A stretch of DNA of 14,901 nt from JBAXEO01 sp964541375 (GCA_964541375.1 CAZIPT010000062.1:1-14901); one strand, 5' to 3'; counted from the first letter of the stretch, positions 5,979 to 12,118 are shown. The notes: a model not told the origin generated them from the sequence alone. Program-made: numbers and translations.

Positions 5979-6164
5979 GTGGCTAAGAAGTCGATGATCG
6001 CCAAGGCAAAACGCACGCCGAAGTTCTCGGTGAGGCAGCACAACCGTTGCAGCCGATGCGGGCGCCCTCGCGCGTTCTACCGCCAGTTCGGCATGTGCCG
6101 AATCTGTGTGCGCGAGCTAGCTAGCCGAGGCGAGCTTCCCGGCGTCCGCAAGGCCAGCTGGTAG
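5979..6164 (+). CDS. rpsZ: 30S ribosomal protein S14, zinc-binding (type Z)
   Basis: S14 is a late-assembly protein of the 30S head. The 61-residue product is the short zinc form: Cys24, Cys27, Cys40 and Cys43 (CSRCGR and CRICVRE) form a zinc ribbon, and the family ending ELPGVRKASW is present. The start is GTG at 5979, giving MAKKSMIAKAKRTPKFSVRQHNRC; AAGGAGG at 5967-5973 is spaced 5 nt from it. The nearby ATG at 5974 is out of frame. Many actinobacteria carry a second, cysteine-free S14 elsewhere that is induced under zinc shortage; that cannot be judged from this window. It ends in TAG. Confidence 0.98.
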   Translation: MAKKSMIAKAKRTPKFSVRQHNRCSRCGRPRAFYRQFGMCRICVRELASRGELPGVRKASW

Positions 6165-6230
6165 GTCTTTCGAACGCACGGAGGAGACCCGACCCGATAG
6201 GCGCATGCGTCACGGGCGCACGCGAACCAC

Positions 6231-6250
6231 GGACCGGAGCATCCCGGACC
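6231..6250 (+). promoter_or_regulatory. Hairpin immediately 5' of the rpsH ribosome binding site
   Basis: In the 100-nt rpsZ-rpsH gap, GGACCGG (6231-6237) and CCGGACC (6244-6250) pair around the loop AGCATC with one internal A/A mismatch. Only AT separates the stem from the AGGAGG of rpsH at 6253-6258. The close placement could modulate ribosome access to rpsH, whose product S8 is an mRNA-binding autoregulator in E. coli. That link is inference. The rest of the gap shows no gene. Confidence 0.4.
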
Positions 6251-6264
6251 ATAGGAGGAACCAC

Positions 6265-6663
6265 ATGAGCATGACCGACCCCATCGCCGATATGTTGACT
6301 CGAGTCCGCAACGCGAACTCGGCCTACAAGGCGACCGCCAAGATGCCTTCCTCGAAGAAGCTTGTCGAGATCGCGCGCATCTTGAAGCAAGAAGGCTACA
6401 TCGCCGACTACGTCGTGACCGAGGGCGATCCTCAGGACTCGCTCGAGATCACACTGAAGTACGGCGCCCGCAAGGAGCGCACGATCACCGGCATCCGCCG
6501 GATCAGTAAGCCAGGCCTGCGTGTCTACGCGAAGAAGGATGAGCTTCCTCGTGTTCTCGGCGGACTTGGTGTGGCCGTAATCTCCACTTCCAGTGGCGTG
6601 ATGACCGACCGCGTCGCCCGCAAAGAGGGCGTCGGCGGCGAAGTCATCGCGTACATCTGGTAA
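6265..6663 (+). CDS. rpsH: 30S ribosomal protein S8
   Basis: S8 binds the central domain of 16S rRNA (helix 21) and in E. coli also represses the spc operon through its mRNA. The 132-residue length is typical. It begins MSMTDPIADMLTRVRNAN, and its C-terminal domain ends GGLGVAVISTSSGVMTDRVARKEGVGGEVIAYIW, the S8 signature with the conserved STSxGVMTD rRNA-binding stretch. The start ATG 6265 is 6 nt after AGGAGG (6253-6258). The in-frame ATG at 6205 would add an Arg-rich extension unknown in S8 and is rejected. It ends in TAA. Confidence 0.98.
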   Translation: MSMTDPIADMLTRVRNANSAYKATAKMPSSKKLVEIARILKQEGYIADYVVTEGDPQDSLEITLKYGARKERTITGIRRISKPGLRVYAKKDELPRVLGGLGVAVISTSSGVMTDRVARKEGVGGEVIAYIW

Positions 6664-6690
6664 CCGGACGACAGGAAAGGAGCGAAAGCC

Positions 6691-7227
6691 GTGTCTCGTA
6701 TCGGCAAGCAGCCCATCCCGGTCCCGTCCGGGGTAGATGTGAAGATCGACGGCTCGACCGTGACGGTCAAGGGTCCCAAGGGCGAGCTGTCCCAGACCTT
6801 CACCGACCTTCTCGCGATCGAGCTGCAGGACGGCGAGTTGGTTGTGACCCGTCCTGATGACTCGCGCACCGCGCGGTCACTGCATGGACTCACCCGAACG
6901 CTTTTGGCCAACATGGTCACTGGTGTTTCGGATGGTTTCTCGAAGAACCTCGAGATCGTCGGAGTAGGTTACCGAGCGATACTGAAGGGTTCCGACCTGG
7001 AGCTGCAGCTCGGCTTCAGTCATCCCGTGGTCGTAGCGGCCGAGCCGGGCATCACCTTCGAGGTGCCGGCGCCGACCAAGATCACCGTTCGTGGCATCGA
7101 CAAGCAGCTGGTCGGTCAGGTTGCCGCGGACATCCGCAAGTGGCGCAAGCCGGAGCCCTACAAGGGCAAGGGCGTTCGCTACGAGGGCGAGTACGTACGC
7201 CGCAAGCTGGGCAAGGCCGCCAAGTAG
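6691..7227 (+). CDS. rplF: 50S ribosomal protein L6
   Basis: L6 has two repeated alpha/beta domains and binds near the sarcin-ricin loop and the factor-binding site. The 178 residues begin SRIGKQPIPVPSGVDVKIDGSTVTVKGPKGEL (domain 1, to about 80). Domain 2 begins near residue 82 (MVTGVSDGFSKNLEIVGVGYRA) and carries the highly conserved KWRKPEPYKGKGVRYEGEYVRRKLGKAAK end. The start is GTG at 6691, with AAAGGAG at 6676-6682 as ribosome binding site; no ATG lies near the family N-terminus. It ends in TAG, then 57 nt to rplR. Confidence 0.98.
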   Translation: MSRIGKQPIPVPSGVDVKIDGSTVTVKGPKGELSQTFTDLLAIELQDGELVVTRPDDSRTARSLHGLTRTLLANMVTGVSDGFSKNLEIVGVGYRAILKGSDLELQLGFSHPVVVAAEPGITFEVPAPTKITVRGIDKQLVGQVAADIRKWRKPEPYKGKGVRYEGEYVRRKLGKAAK

Positions 7228-7243
7228 GTGCTGTGTTAGCGAT

Positions 7244-7259
7244 CCGGTCGATTGGCCGG
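7244..7259 (+). promoter_or_regulatory. Short hairpin between rplF and rplR
   Basis: CCGGTC (7244-7249) pairs with GGCCGG (7254-7259), six pairs including one G-U, around the tetraloop GATT. The same C-GATT-G loop closes the hairpin upstream of rplE. It lies 7 nt before the GAGGAG that is the likely rplR ribosome binding site. Function is unknown. Confidence 0.35.
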
Positions 7260-7284
7260 TGAGATCGAGGAGAGTAGTGAGCAC

Positions 7285-7653
7285 ATGGACAAGCTGAAGG
7301 CGAAGCAGGCGAAGCTCGAGCGCCGGCAGCGCAGGGTGCGCGGCAAGGTCAGCGGCACCGCCGCTCGGCCGCGTCTGCGCGTGACCCGCACGAACACCAA
7401 CATCTACGCGCAGGTCATCGACGACGTTGCCGGCACCACGCTGGTGGCCGCTTCGAGGTTGGGGGCGCATGTATCGGTGACTCGAAATGACGGCCGCACG
7501 ACGCCCGCCGCGTGCGCGGTGGTGGGGACAGTTGGCCGGCGTGCGGCCGAGGCGGGAATCACCGAGGTCGTGTTCGACGGCGGTGGGCGCCTGTACCACG
7601 GCCGCGTGAAGGCCCTGGCGGACGGTGCGCGCAGCGCCGGCCTCGAGTTTTAG
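7285..7653 (+). CDS. rplR: 50S ribosomal protein L18
   Basis: L18 binds 5S rRNA together with L5. The 122-residue product has the basic N-terminus KAKQAKLERRQRRVRGKVSG, the PRLRVTRTNTNIYAQVIDD core and the LYHGRVKALADGAR C-terminal motif. Start ATG 7285 is chosen by family fit; the only good purine tract, GAGGAG at 7267-7272, is 12 nt upstream, longer than usual. An in-frame TTG at 7252 would add 11 residues without family support. Two oddities are seen. The usual FDRGG reads FDGGG. Codons for roughly residues 56-92 (7450-7560) include AGG, TTG, GGG, GTA, CGA, ACA and GGA, which are rare in the neighbouring genes. Identity is secure, but the middle part is divergent. Confidence 0.96.
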   Translation: MDKLKAKQAKLERRQRRVRGKVSGTAARPRLRVTRTNTNIYAQVIDDVAGTTLVAASRLGAHVSVTRNDGRTTPAACAVVGTVGRRAAEAGITEVVFDGGGRLYHGRVKALADGARSAGLEF

Positions 7654-7664
7654 GGAGAATGAGC

Positions 7665-8177
7665 ATGGCGCGCAGGGAAAGCAATGTCTCCGATCTGCAG
7701 GAGAAGGTTGTCTACATCAACCGCGTTTCGAAGGTCGTCAAAGGCGGTCGTCGTTTCGCTCTGACAGCGCTCGTCGTCGTCGGCGACGGTGCGGGCAACG
7801 TGGGCGTTGGCATGGGCAAGTCCCAGGAAGTGCCTATCGCCATCAAGAAGGGCATCGAGGACGCCAAGAAGAACATGTTCAAGGTGCCGCTGACCAAGCA
7901 CAGCACGCTTCCACACGCCGTTATCGGCGAGTTCGGAGCGGGTCGAGTGATGCTGAAGCCGGCATCCCCCGGTACTGGTATCATCGCCGGCGGTCCTGTT
8001 CGCGCGCTTCTTGAGCTCGCGGGCATCAAGGACGTGCTCTCCAAGTCGCTCGGTAGTGATAACGCACTGAACATGGTCAAGGCGGCGGCACAGGGGCTCC
8101 AGTCTCTCGCCAGCCCTCAGGATATCGCCCGACGTCGCGGTATGACCGTCGGCCAGATCTACGGCTGGGAGGAGTAA
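7665..8177 (+). CDS. rpsE: 30S ribosomal protein S5
   Basis: S5 acts in decoding accuracy and mRNA unwinding at the entry channel. The 170 residues hold the N-terminal double-stranded-RNA-binding-type domain (LQEKVVYINRVSKVVKGGRRFALTALVVVGDGAGNVGVGMGKSQEVPIAIKKG, about 10-62) and the C-terminal domain with GTGIIAGGPVRALLELAGIKDVLSKSLGSDN. The loop around KVVKGGRRF, where spectinomycin resistance and ram changes fall in other bacteria, looks wild type. ATG 7665 is chosen over ATG 7659 because GGGAG at 7653-7657 is 7 nt from the former and only 1 nt from the latter. It ends in TAA, 3 nt before rpmD. Confidence 0.98.
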   Translation: MARRESNVSDLQEKVVYINRVSKVVKGGRRFALTALVVVGDGAGNVGVGMGKSQEVPIAIKKGIEDAKKNMFKVPLTKHSTLPHAVIGEFGAGRVMLKPASPGTGIIAGGPVRALLELAGIKDVLSKSLGSDNALNMVKAAAQGLQSLASPQDIARRRGMTVGQIYGWEE

Positions 8178-8180
8178 CCC

Positions 8181-8387
8181 ATGGCAAAGAAGCCAGTCGA
8201 GAAGAAGCTCAAGATCACTCAGATCAAGAGCGGGATCGGATTCCCTGCCGACCAGAAGCGTACGGTTCGCGCCCTCGGTCTCAAGCGGATCAACGACTCG
8301 GTCGTGCAGTCCGATTCACCCGCGGTACTCGGGATGATCTTCAAGGTGAAGCATCTCGTGAAGGTCGAAGAGATCGCCCAAAGCTAG
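8181..8387 (+). CDS. rpmD: 50S ribosomal protein L30
   Basis: L30 is a small 50S protein absent from some bacteria. This 68-residue version carries the family core KLKITQIKSGIGFPADQKRTVRALGLKRINDSVVQSDSPAVLGMIFKVKHLVKVEE. It is preceded by an 8-residue Lys-rich extension (MAKKPVEK), so it is slightly longer than the common 58-61 residues. The ATG at 8181 follows GGGAGGAG at 8167-8174, which sits inside the end of rpsE, so the two are likely coupled. TAG ends the gene, and then a 141-nt gap with a hairpin and a promoter-like box precedes rplO. Confidence 0.96.
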   Translation: MAKKPVEKKLKITQIKSGIGFPADQKRTVRALGLKRINDSVVQSDSPAVLGMIFKVKHLVKVEEIAQS

Positions 8388-8395
8388 CCCATCGT

Positions 8396-8426
8396 CTTTG
8401 GCCCGGCCACGCGTCGGGCCTCAAGG
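8396..8426 (+). promoter_or_regulatory. Hairpin after rpmD
   Basis: GGCCCG (8400-8405) and CGGGCC (8415-8420) form a perfect 6-bp G-C stem with a 9-nt loop. It can be lengthened by CTTT (8396-8399) with AAGG (8423-8426) across a 2-nt bulge. It lies 12 nt after the rpmD stop codon, but no T-tract follows. It could be a weak terminator or attenuator, or a 3' end stabiliser ahead of the promoter-like box at 8434. Confidence 0.45.
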
Positions 8427-8430
8427 CGTC

Positions 8431-8439
8431 TGATAGGAT
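8431..8439 (+). promoter_or_regulatory. Putative internal promoter upstream of rplO (extended -10)
   Basis: TGATAGGAT contains TAGGAT at 8434-8439, a good actinobacterial -10 of the TANNNT class, with the TG of an extended -10 one base upstream. No convincing -35 lies 16-18 nt upstream, where the hairpin sequence is. The predicted start near 8446 would give a transcript for rplO-secY and downstream genes. The call is based on sequence only and would be decided by 5'-end mapping. Confidence 0.4.
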
Positions 8440-8528
8440 TCTGCTCGATGAAGTCAGTCGGCGGCGAGCGGCCGACAGCGGCAGCGCGGTGGACGCGCAG
8501 TCGTCAAGCGAATGAAACGGAGCACCAC

Positions 8529-8978
8529 ATGCAGATCAACGACCTTTTCCCGGCACCCGGGTCCCGCAAGCCGCGCAAGCGCGTCGGCCGCGGCAACGGC
8601 AGCGGCCACGGCAGCACTGCCGGGCGCGGCGACAAGGGCCAGGGTTCGCGCGCCGGCGGCACCAAGGGCCCCGGCTTCGAGGGCGGTCAGACGCCGCTGG
8701 CGATGCGCCTCCCCAAGCTGCCCGGATTCACCAATCGCAACAGAGTCGAGTTCGCGGTAGTCAACGTGTCCCGGCTCGAGGAGAACTTCGCTGACGGCGA
8801 TGTCGTTGATGGCGATTCACTTGTAGCCAAGGGCATCGTCAAGTCCGCGACCGCTCCGATCAAGGTCCTGGGAGACGGCGAGCTGAAGAAGAAGCTCACG
8901 GTTCGTGTGGACAAGGTCAGCGGAACCGCCAAGCTGAAGATCGAAGCAGTCGGAGGGACGGTCGAAGCATCGTGCTAA
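8529..8978 (+). CDS. rplO: 50S ribosomal protein L15
   Basis: L15 is a late-assembly 50S protein that threads a long basic arm into the rRNA. The 149 residues begin MQINDLFPAPGSRKPRKRVGRGNGSGHGSTAGRGDKGQGSRAGG, the classic Gly/Arg-rich arm, followed by FEGGQTPLAMRLPKLPGF and a C-terminal domain ending in KIEAVGG. The ATG at 8529 is supported by GGAG at 8518-8521 and by exact family fit. An in-frame ATG at 8448 would add 27 unrelated residues. The stop TAA lies inside the start region of secY (7-nt overlap), so export-channel synthesis is coupled to L15 synthesis, as in other bacteria. Confidence 0.97.
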   Translation: MQINDLFPAPGSRKPRKRVGRGNGSGHGSTAGRGDKGQGSRAGGTKGPGFEGGQTPLAMRLPKLPGFTNRNRVEFAVVNVSRLEENFADGDVVDGDSLVAKGIVKSATAPIKVLGDGELKKKLTVRVDKVSGTAKLKIEAVGGTVEASC

Positions 8979-10231
8979 CAGCGATCTCCAACGCGTTTCG
9001 CATTCCGGAGCTGCGCAAGAAGATCATGTTCACCTTGGCAATGATCGCTCTGTACCGACTTGGGGCCTACATCCCCGTCCCGGGTGTGAACCTGGATACG
9101 GTCAAGCAGCTCATTACCGACAACGCCACCCTGGGCCTCCTCGGCCTGTTCTCGGGTGGCGCGCTTGAGAAGTTCGCTGTCTTCTCGCTGGGCATCATGC
9201 CCTACATCACTTCATCGATCATCATGCAGCTTCTGCAGGGCGTGATTCCCAAGATCGAGCAGTGGCAGAAGGAGGGCGAGTCCGGGCAGCGCAAGATCAC
9301 TCAGATCACCCGGTGTATGACCCTGGGCATCGCGCTTCTTGAGGCCTTCGGTCTGCTCACTGTATTCAGCGGAGCACTTCCCACCGGCGCTGGGGCCTTG
9401 CCGATGTGGTTCACCAACCTCGTCATCGTGGTCACCCTGATCGCGGGCACCGCGTTCATCATGTGGATGAGCGAGCTCATCACCCAGCGCGGCATCGGCA
9501 ACGGTATGTCTCTGCTCATCTTCGCGAGCATCGTTTCACGCTTCCCGCAGGCGATCGTCGCGTCCATCACGTTCAAGAGCGGCCTCTTCACGATTCTCAT
9601 GTTCGTGATCGTGCTGTTCGTGATCGCGGCGATCGTCACGATGGAGCGCGCTCAGCGGCGGATTCCGGTTCAGTACGCCAAGCGCGTCGTGGGACGCCGC
9701 GTGTACGGTGGGTCGGGCACGTACATCCCGTTGAAGATCAACGGTGCCAACGTTGTGCCGATCATCTTCGCCTCGGCGATTCTGTTCTTCCCGCTTCAGA
9801 TCGCCACCATCACCAACATCCCTTGGCTTATCAGTGTGGGCAATGCGCTCGCGCAGGGACCGGTCAACTGGGTTGCCGAGTTCGTCCTCATCGTGTTCTT
9901 CACGTACTTCTACACTGCGCTCGTCTTCAATCCAATCGACTTGGCTGACAACCTTCGCAAGAACGGCGGATTCATCCCGGGCGTCCGTCCGGGGTCTGCG
10001 ACCGTTCGCTACATCGAGAACGTTCTGAACCGCATCACGCTTCCCGGTGCGCTCTTCCTGGGTGTCATCGCAGTCGTCCCGACGATGCTGTTCACGGTCA
10101 CGAACGATGCGCTGATCCGCCAGTTCGGCGGGACGTCGATCCTGATCATGACCGGTGTTGCGTTGGAGACGATGACGCAGCTCGAAAGCCAGCTGAAGAT
10201 GCGCCACTACGAGGGCTTCTTCAAGTCTTAG
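8972..10231 (+). CDS. secY: Protein translocase subunit SecY
   Basis: SecY is the channel of the Sec translocon in the cytoplasmic membrane, working with SecE, SecG and SecA. The 419 residues contain about ten hydrophobic segments. The first is at about 18-38 (KIMFTLAMIALYRLGAYIPVPGV), the plug region LFSGGALEKFAVFSLGIMPYI follows at about 59-79, then the signature ITQRGIGNGMSLLIF and the cytosolic loop with GGFIPGVRPG. The start is GTG at 8972, overlapping rplO by 7 nt; actinobacterial SecY usually begins MLTAFxNAFRIPxLR, and this reads MLTAISNAFRIPELR. The purine tract GGAGGG at 8952-8957 is 14 nt upstream, so reinitiation after rplO probably contributes. It ends in TAG. Confidence 0.98.
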   Translation: MLTAISNAFRIPELRKKIMFTLAMIALYRLGAYIPVPGVNLDTVKQLITDNATLGLLGLFSGGALEKFAVFSLGIMPYITSSIIMQLLQGVIPKIEQWQKEGESGQRKITQITRCMTLGIALLEAFGLLTVFSGALPTGAGALPMWFTNLVIVVTLIAGTAFIMWMSELITQRGIGNGMSLLIFASIVSRFPQAIVASITFKSGLFTILMFVIVLFVIAAIVTMERAQRRIPVQYAKRVVGRRVYGGSGTYIPLKINGANVVPIIFASAILFFPLQIATITNIPWLISVGNALAQGPVNWVAEFVLIVFFTYFYTALVFNPIDLADNLRKNGGFIPGVRPGSATVRYIENVLNRITLPGALFLGVIAVVPTMLFTVTNDALIRQFGGTSILIMTGVALETMTQLESQLKMRHYEGFFKS

Positions 10232-10268
10232 TTCCGACTGACTTGCACTGCACGGGGAGGTAGCGCTG

Positions 10269-10913
10269 ATGAACATCGTCTTGTTGGGAGCCGCCGGGGC
10301 GGGTAAGGGAACGCAGGCCGCCAAGCTCGTTGAGGCGTATGGACTGACGCACATCTCCACGGGAGACATCTTCCGCAAGAACGTCGCCGAGGGCACCGAC
10401 TTGGGCGTCGAAGCCAAACGCTACATGGACGAGGGCCAGCTCGTGCCAGACTCCGTGGTCATCGCGATGGTCAAGGATCGGCTCTCCCAGCCCGACTGTG
10501 ACGGTGGGTTCATGCTCGACGGCTTCCCTCGCACACTGCCTCAGGCCGAGGCATTGAGTGAAGCGCTCTCGTCGATGGGCAAGCAGCTCGACGCCGTCGT
10601 TTCAATCGAGGTACCGCGTGACGTGCTCATGGGACGGCTGACATCCAGGCGGCAGTGCCGCGGATGCGGCAGGATCTACAACGTCATGGGCGAGATGCCG
10701 AAGGTCGAGGGAGTATGTGACACCTGCGGCGGCGAGGTGTACCAGCGTGACGATGACACCGTTGAGGCCGCCACCAAGCGTCTCAACGACTACGACGCGA
10801 TCACCTCCCAGCTGGTGCCCTACTACTCCGCGATGGGCCTGCTGCACGTTATTGACGGCGACCGCTCGGTTGACGACGTATTCGCTGACGTGCGCGCCGC
10901 GCTAGGGGCGTAG
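10269..10913 (+). CDS. adk: Adenylate kinase, zinc-LID type
   Basis: This cytosolic enzyme interconverts ATP + AMP and 2 ADP and sets the energy charge. The 214-residue product is the long bacterial form. It has the P-loop GAAGAGKGT at 7-15, the AMP-binding segment with STGDIFR (30-36), DGFPRT at 84-89, and a LID domain (about 123-163) in which Cys130, Cys133, Cys150 and Cys153 form a zinc site, as in Gram-positive enzymes. The ATG follows GGGGAGG at 10254-10260 by 8 nt. It sits between secY and map, the usual arrangement in Gram-positive spc operons. Codon choice is less strict than in the ribosomal genes. It ends in TAG. Confidence 0.98.
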   Translation: MNIVLLGAAGAGKGTQAAKLVEAYGLTHISTGDIFRKNVAEGTDLGVEAKRYMDEGQLVPDSVVIAMVKDRLSQPDCDGGFMLDGFPRTLPQAEALSEALSSMGKQLDAVVSIEVPRDVLMGRLTSRRQCRGCGRIYNVMGEMPKVEGVCDTCGGEVYQRDDDTVEAATKRLNDYDAITSQLVPYYSAMGLLHVIDGDRSVDDVFADVRAALGA

Positions 10914-10920
10914 CGGATCT

Positions 10921-11670
10921 GTGATCGTCCGCAAGTCAGCTGCCGAGATAGAGACCATGCGAGAGGCCGGGCGCGTAAGTGCCCGGGCTCTTCGTCTTGT
11001 CGGCGAGGCTGTTGCGCCTGGCGTCACGACGCATGAGCTCGATGAACTTGCCGAATCGGTCATTCGCGAGGCCGGTGGAGTCCCCGCTTTCAAGGGCTAC
11101 CATGGCTTCCCCAAGACCCTCTGCACCTCGGTGGGATGTCAGGTGGTCCACGGCATTCCCTCTTCACTGGTCAAACTACTCGACGGGCAGATCCTCTCGG
11201 TGGATGTCGGGGCGATCATCGACGGCTACTACGGTGACAACGCCCGCACATTCGCCGTAGGTGAGATCCCGGACGAAGCACGACGGTTGATGGACGCGAC
11301 TGAGGCGTCCCTGGCAGCAGGTGTTGCTGCCTCGGTCGCAGGGAACCACCTGTTCGATATCGGTGCAGCTGTTCAGGGAGTCGCCGAGGCAGCGGGCTTC
11401 TCGATCGTGCGGGAGTATGTCGGACACGGCATCGGCCAGGCCATGCACGAGGATCCCAATGTGCCGAACTACGGCACGCCAGGGAAGGGTCCGTTGTTGA
11501 GCACGGGGATGGTCTTAGCCATCGAGCCGATGGTCAACGCCGGTCAGGCCGCGGTTGAGTCCCTTCCGGATGGCTGGACGGTCGTCACGCGGGATGGCTC
11601 GCTTTCGGCGCACTTCGAACACACGGTTGCGATCACCGAGGACGGACCTCTCATCCTGACCGCCGAGTAG
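10921..11670 (+). CDS. map: Methionine aminopeptidase, type I
   Basis: The enzyme removes the initiator methionine from nascent proteins at the ribosome. The 249 residues form a pita-bread fold with all five metal ligands visible: Asp95 (SVDVG), Asp106 (YGDNART), His169 (VGHGIG), Glu202 (IEPM) and Glu233 (FEHT). His77 of VVHGIP and His176 of MHEDP are the usual active-site histidines. The start GTG at 10921 is 7 nt after adk; the ribosome binding site is weak, so coupling is likely. One oddity: the usual SxN-x-x-V-x-HGIP reads SVGCQVVHGIP, with Gly72 in place of the common Asn. It ends in TAG, then 102 nt to infA. Confidence 0.97.
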   Translation: MIVRKSAAEIETMREAGRVSARALRLVGEAVAPGVTTHELDELAESVIREAGGVPAFKGYHGFPKTLCTSVGCQVVHGIPSSLVKLLDGQILSVDVGAIIDGYYGDNARTFAVGEIPDEARRLMDATEASLAAGVAASVAGNHLFDIGAAVQGVAEAAGFSIVREYVGHGIGQAMHEDPNVPNYGTPGKGPLLSTGMVLAIEPMVNAGQAAVESLPDGWTVVTRDGSLSAHFEHTVAITEDGPLILTAE

Positions 11671-11700
11671 GTCGCCGGTCCTCGGAGTGTTGATGAAGTT

Positions 11701-11739
11701 AGTGGACGCACGCACGTAACATAGGATAAGATGTCCACT
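11701..11739 (+). promoter_or_regulatory. Putative infA promoter framed by an inverted repeat
   Basis: TAGGAT at 11722-11727 fits an actinobacterial -10 box. TTAGTG at 11699-11704 lies 17 nt upstream but is a poor -35. AGTGGAC (11701-11707) and GTCCACT (11733-11739) are a perfect 7-bp inverted repeat flanking the box, as expected for an operator or a coincidental palindrome. If transcription starts near 11734, only part of the right arm is in the RNA. infA has its own promoter in many bacteria, which supports the call in general terms. Confidence 0.42.
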
Positions 11740-11772
11740 TGCGATTTCCACGTGGTGAGGAGCACCCTTTTC

Positions 11773-11994
11773 GTGGCAAAGCGGGACGATGCAATTGAAC
11801 TCGAAGGAACGGTGGTCGAGCCTCTGCCGAACGCGATGTTTCGCGTAGAGTTGGAGAACGGACACAAGGTTCTCGCACACATTTCCGGCAAGATGCGCAT
11901 GCACTACATCAGTATCCTGCCCGGCGACAAAGTGGTCGTCGAACTCTCGCCCTACGACCTTACGCGGGGGAGAATCACATACCGCTACAAGTAG
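11773..11994 (+). CDS. infA: Translation initiation factor IF-1
   Basis: IF-1 occupies the 30S A site during initiation and is a single OB-fold protein. The 73 residues are the family almost unchanged: AKRDDAIELEGTVVEPLPNAMFRVELENGHKVLAHISGKMRMHYISILPGDKVVVELSPYDLTRGRITYRYK. The start is GTG at 11773, where the family N-terminus begins; GTGAGGAG at 11755-11762 is about 10 nt upstream. The in-frame ATG at 11731 would add 14 unrelated residues and lies 4 nt after the -10 box, so it is rejected. Gaps of 102 nt before and 124 nt after set it apart from its neighbours and suggest separate control. Confidence 0.98.
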   Translation: MAKRDDAIELEGTVVEPLPNAMFRVELENGHKVLAHISGKMRMHYISILPGDKVVVELSPYDLTRGRITYRYK

Positions 11995-12024
11995 GCACGT
12001 CGCGTCCGCTGACTAGTGGACACT

Positions 12025-12051
12025 CCCGGTAGCGTGTTACCGGGGTAACGC
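12025..12051 (+). promoter_or_regulatory. Two mutually exclusive hairpins between infA and rpmJ
   Basis: CCCGGTA (12025-12031) pairs perfectly with TACCGGG (12038-12044) around GCGTGT. Alternatively GTGTTAC (12034-12040) pairs with GTAACGC (12045-12051), with one G-U pair, around the loop CGGG. The shared TTAC segment can be in only one fold at a time, an attenuator-like arrangement. No T-tract follows either stem. The surrounding 124-nt gap holds no ORF that I can support. Confidence 0.45.
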
Positions 12052-12118
12052 ATGGACAAACCACGCCTGCGGCTGGGTGTGCAGATAGATCGAGTCACAG
12101 TGTTGAAAGGAACGAACG

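Noticed and set aside
6205..6264. In-frame upstream ATG giving a 20-residue Arg-rich extension of S8.
   Set aside because: S8 is 132 residues from ATG 6265, which has a perfect ribosome binding site; the extension overlaps a hairpin and is not found in the family.
8448..8528. In-frame ATG at 8448 that would extend L15 by 27 residues, close behind the TAGGAT box (leaderless start).
   Set aside because: The extension has no likeness to L15, the family start at 8529 has its own GGAG, and the codons in the extension are unlike the neighbours.
11731..11772. In-frame ATG at 11731 that would extend IF-1 by 14 residues.
   Set aside because: IF-1 is a 72-73-residue protein starting at the GTG 11773; the ATG is only 4 nt after the -10-like box, probably upstream of the transcript start.
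4536..12118. Calling the intergenic hairpins intrinsic terminators.
   Set aside because: None is followed by a run of T, and downstream genes of the same operon follow in each case.
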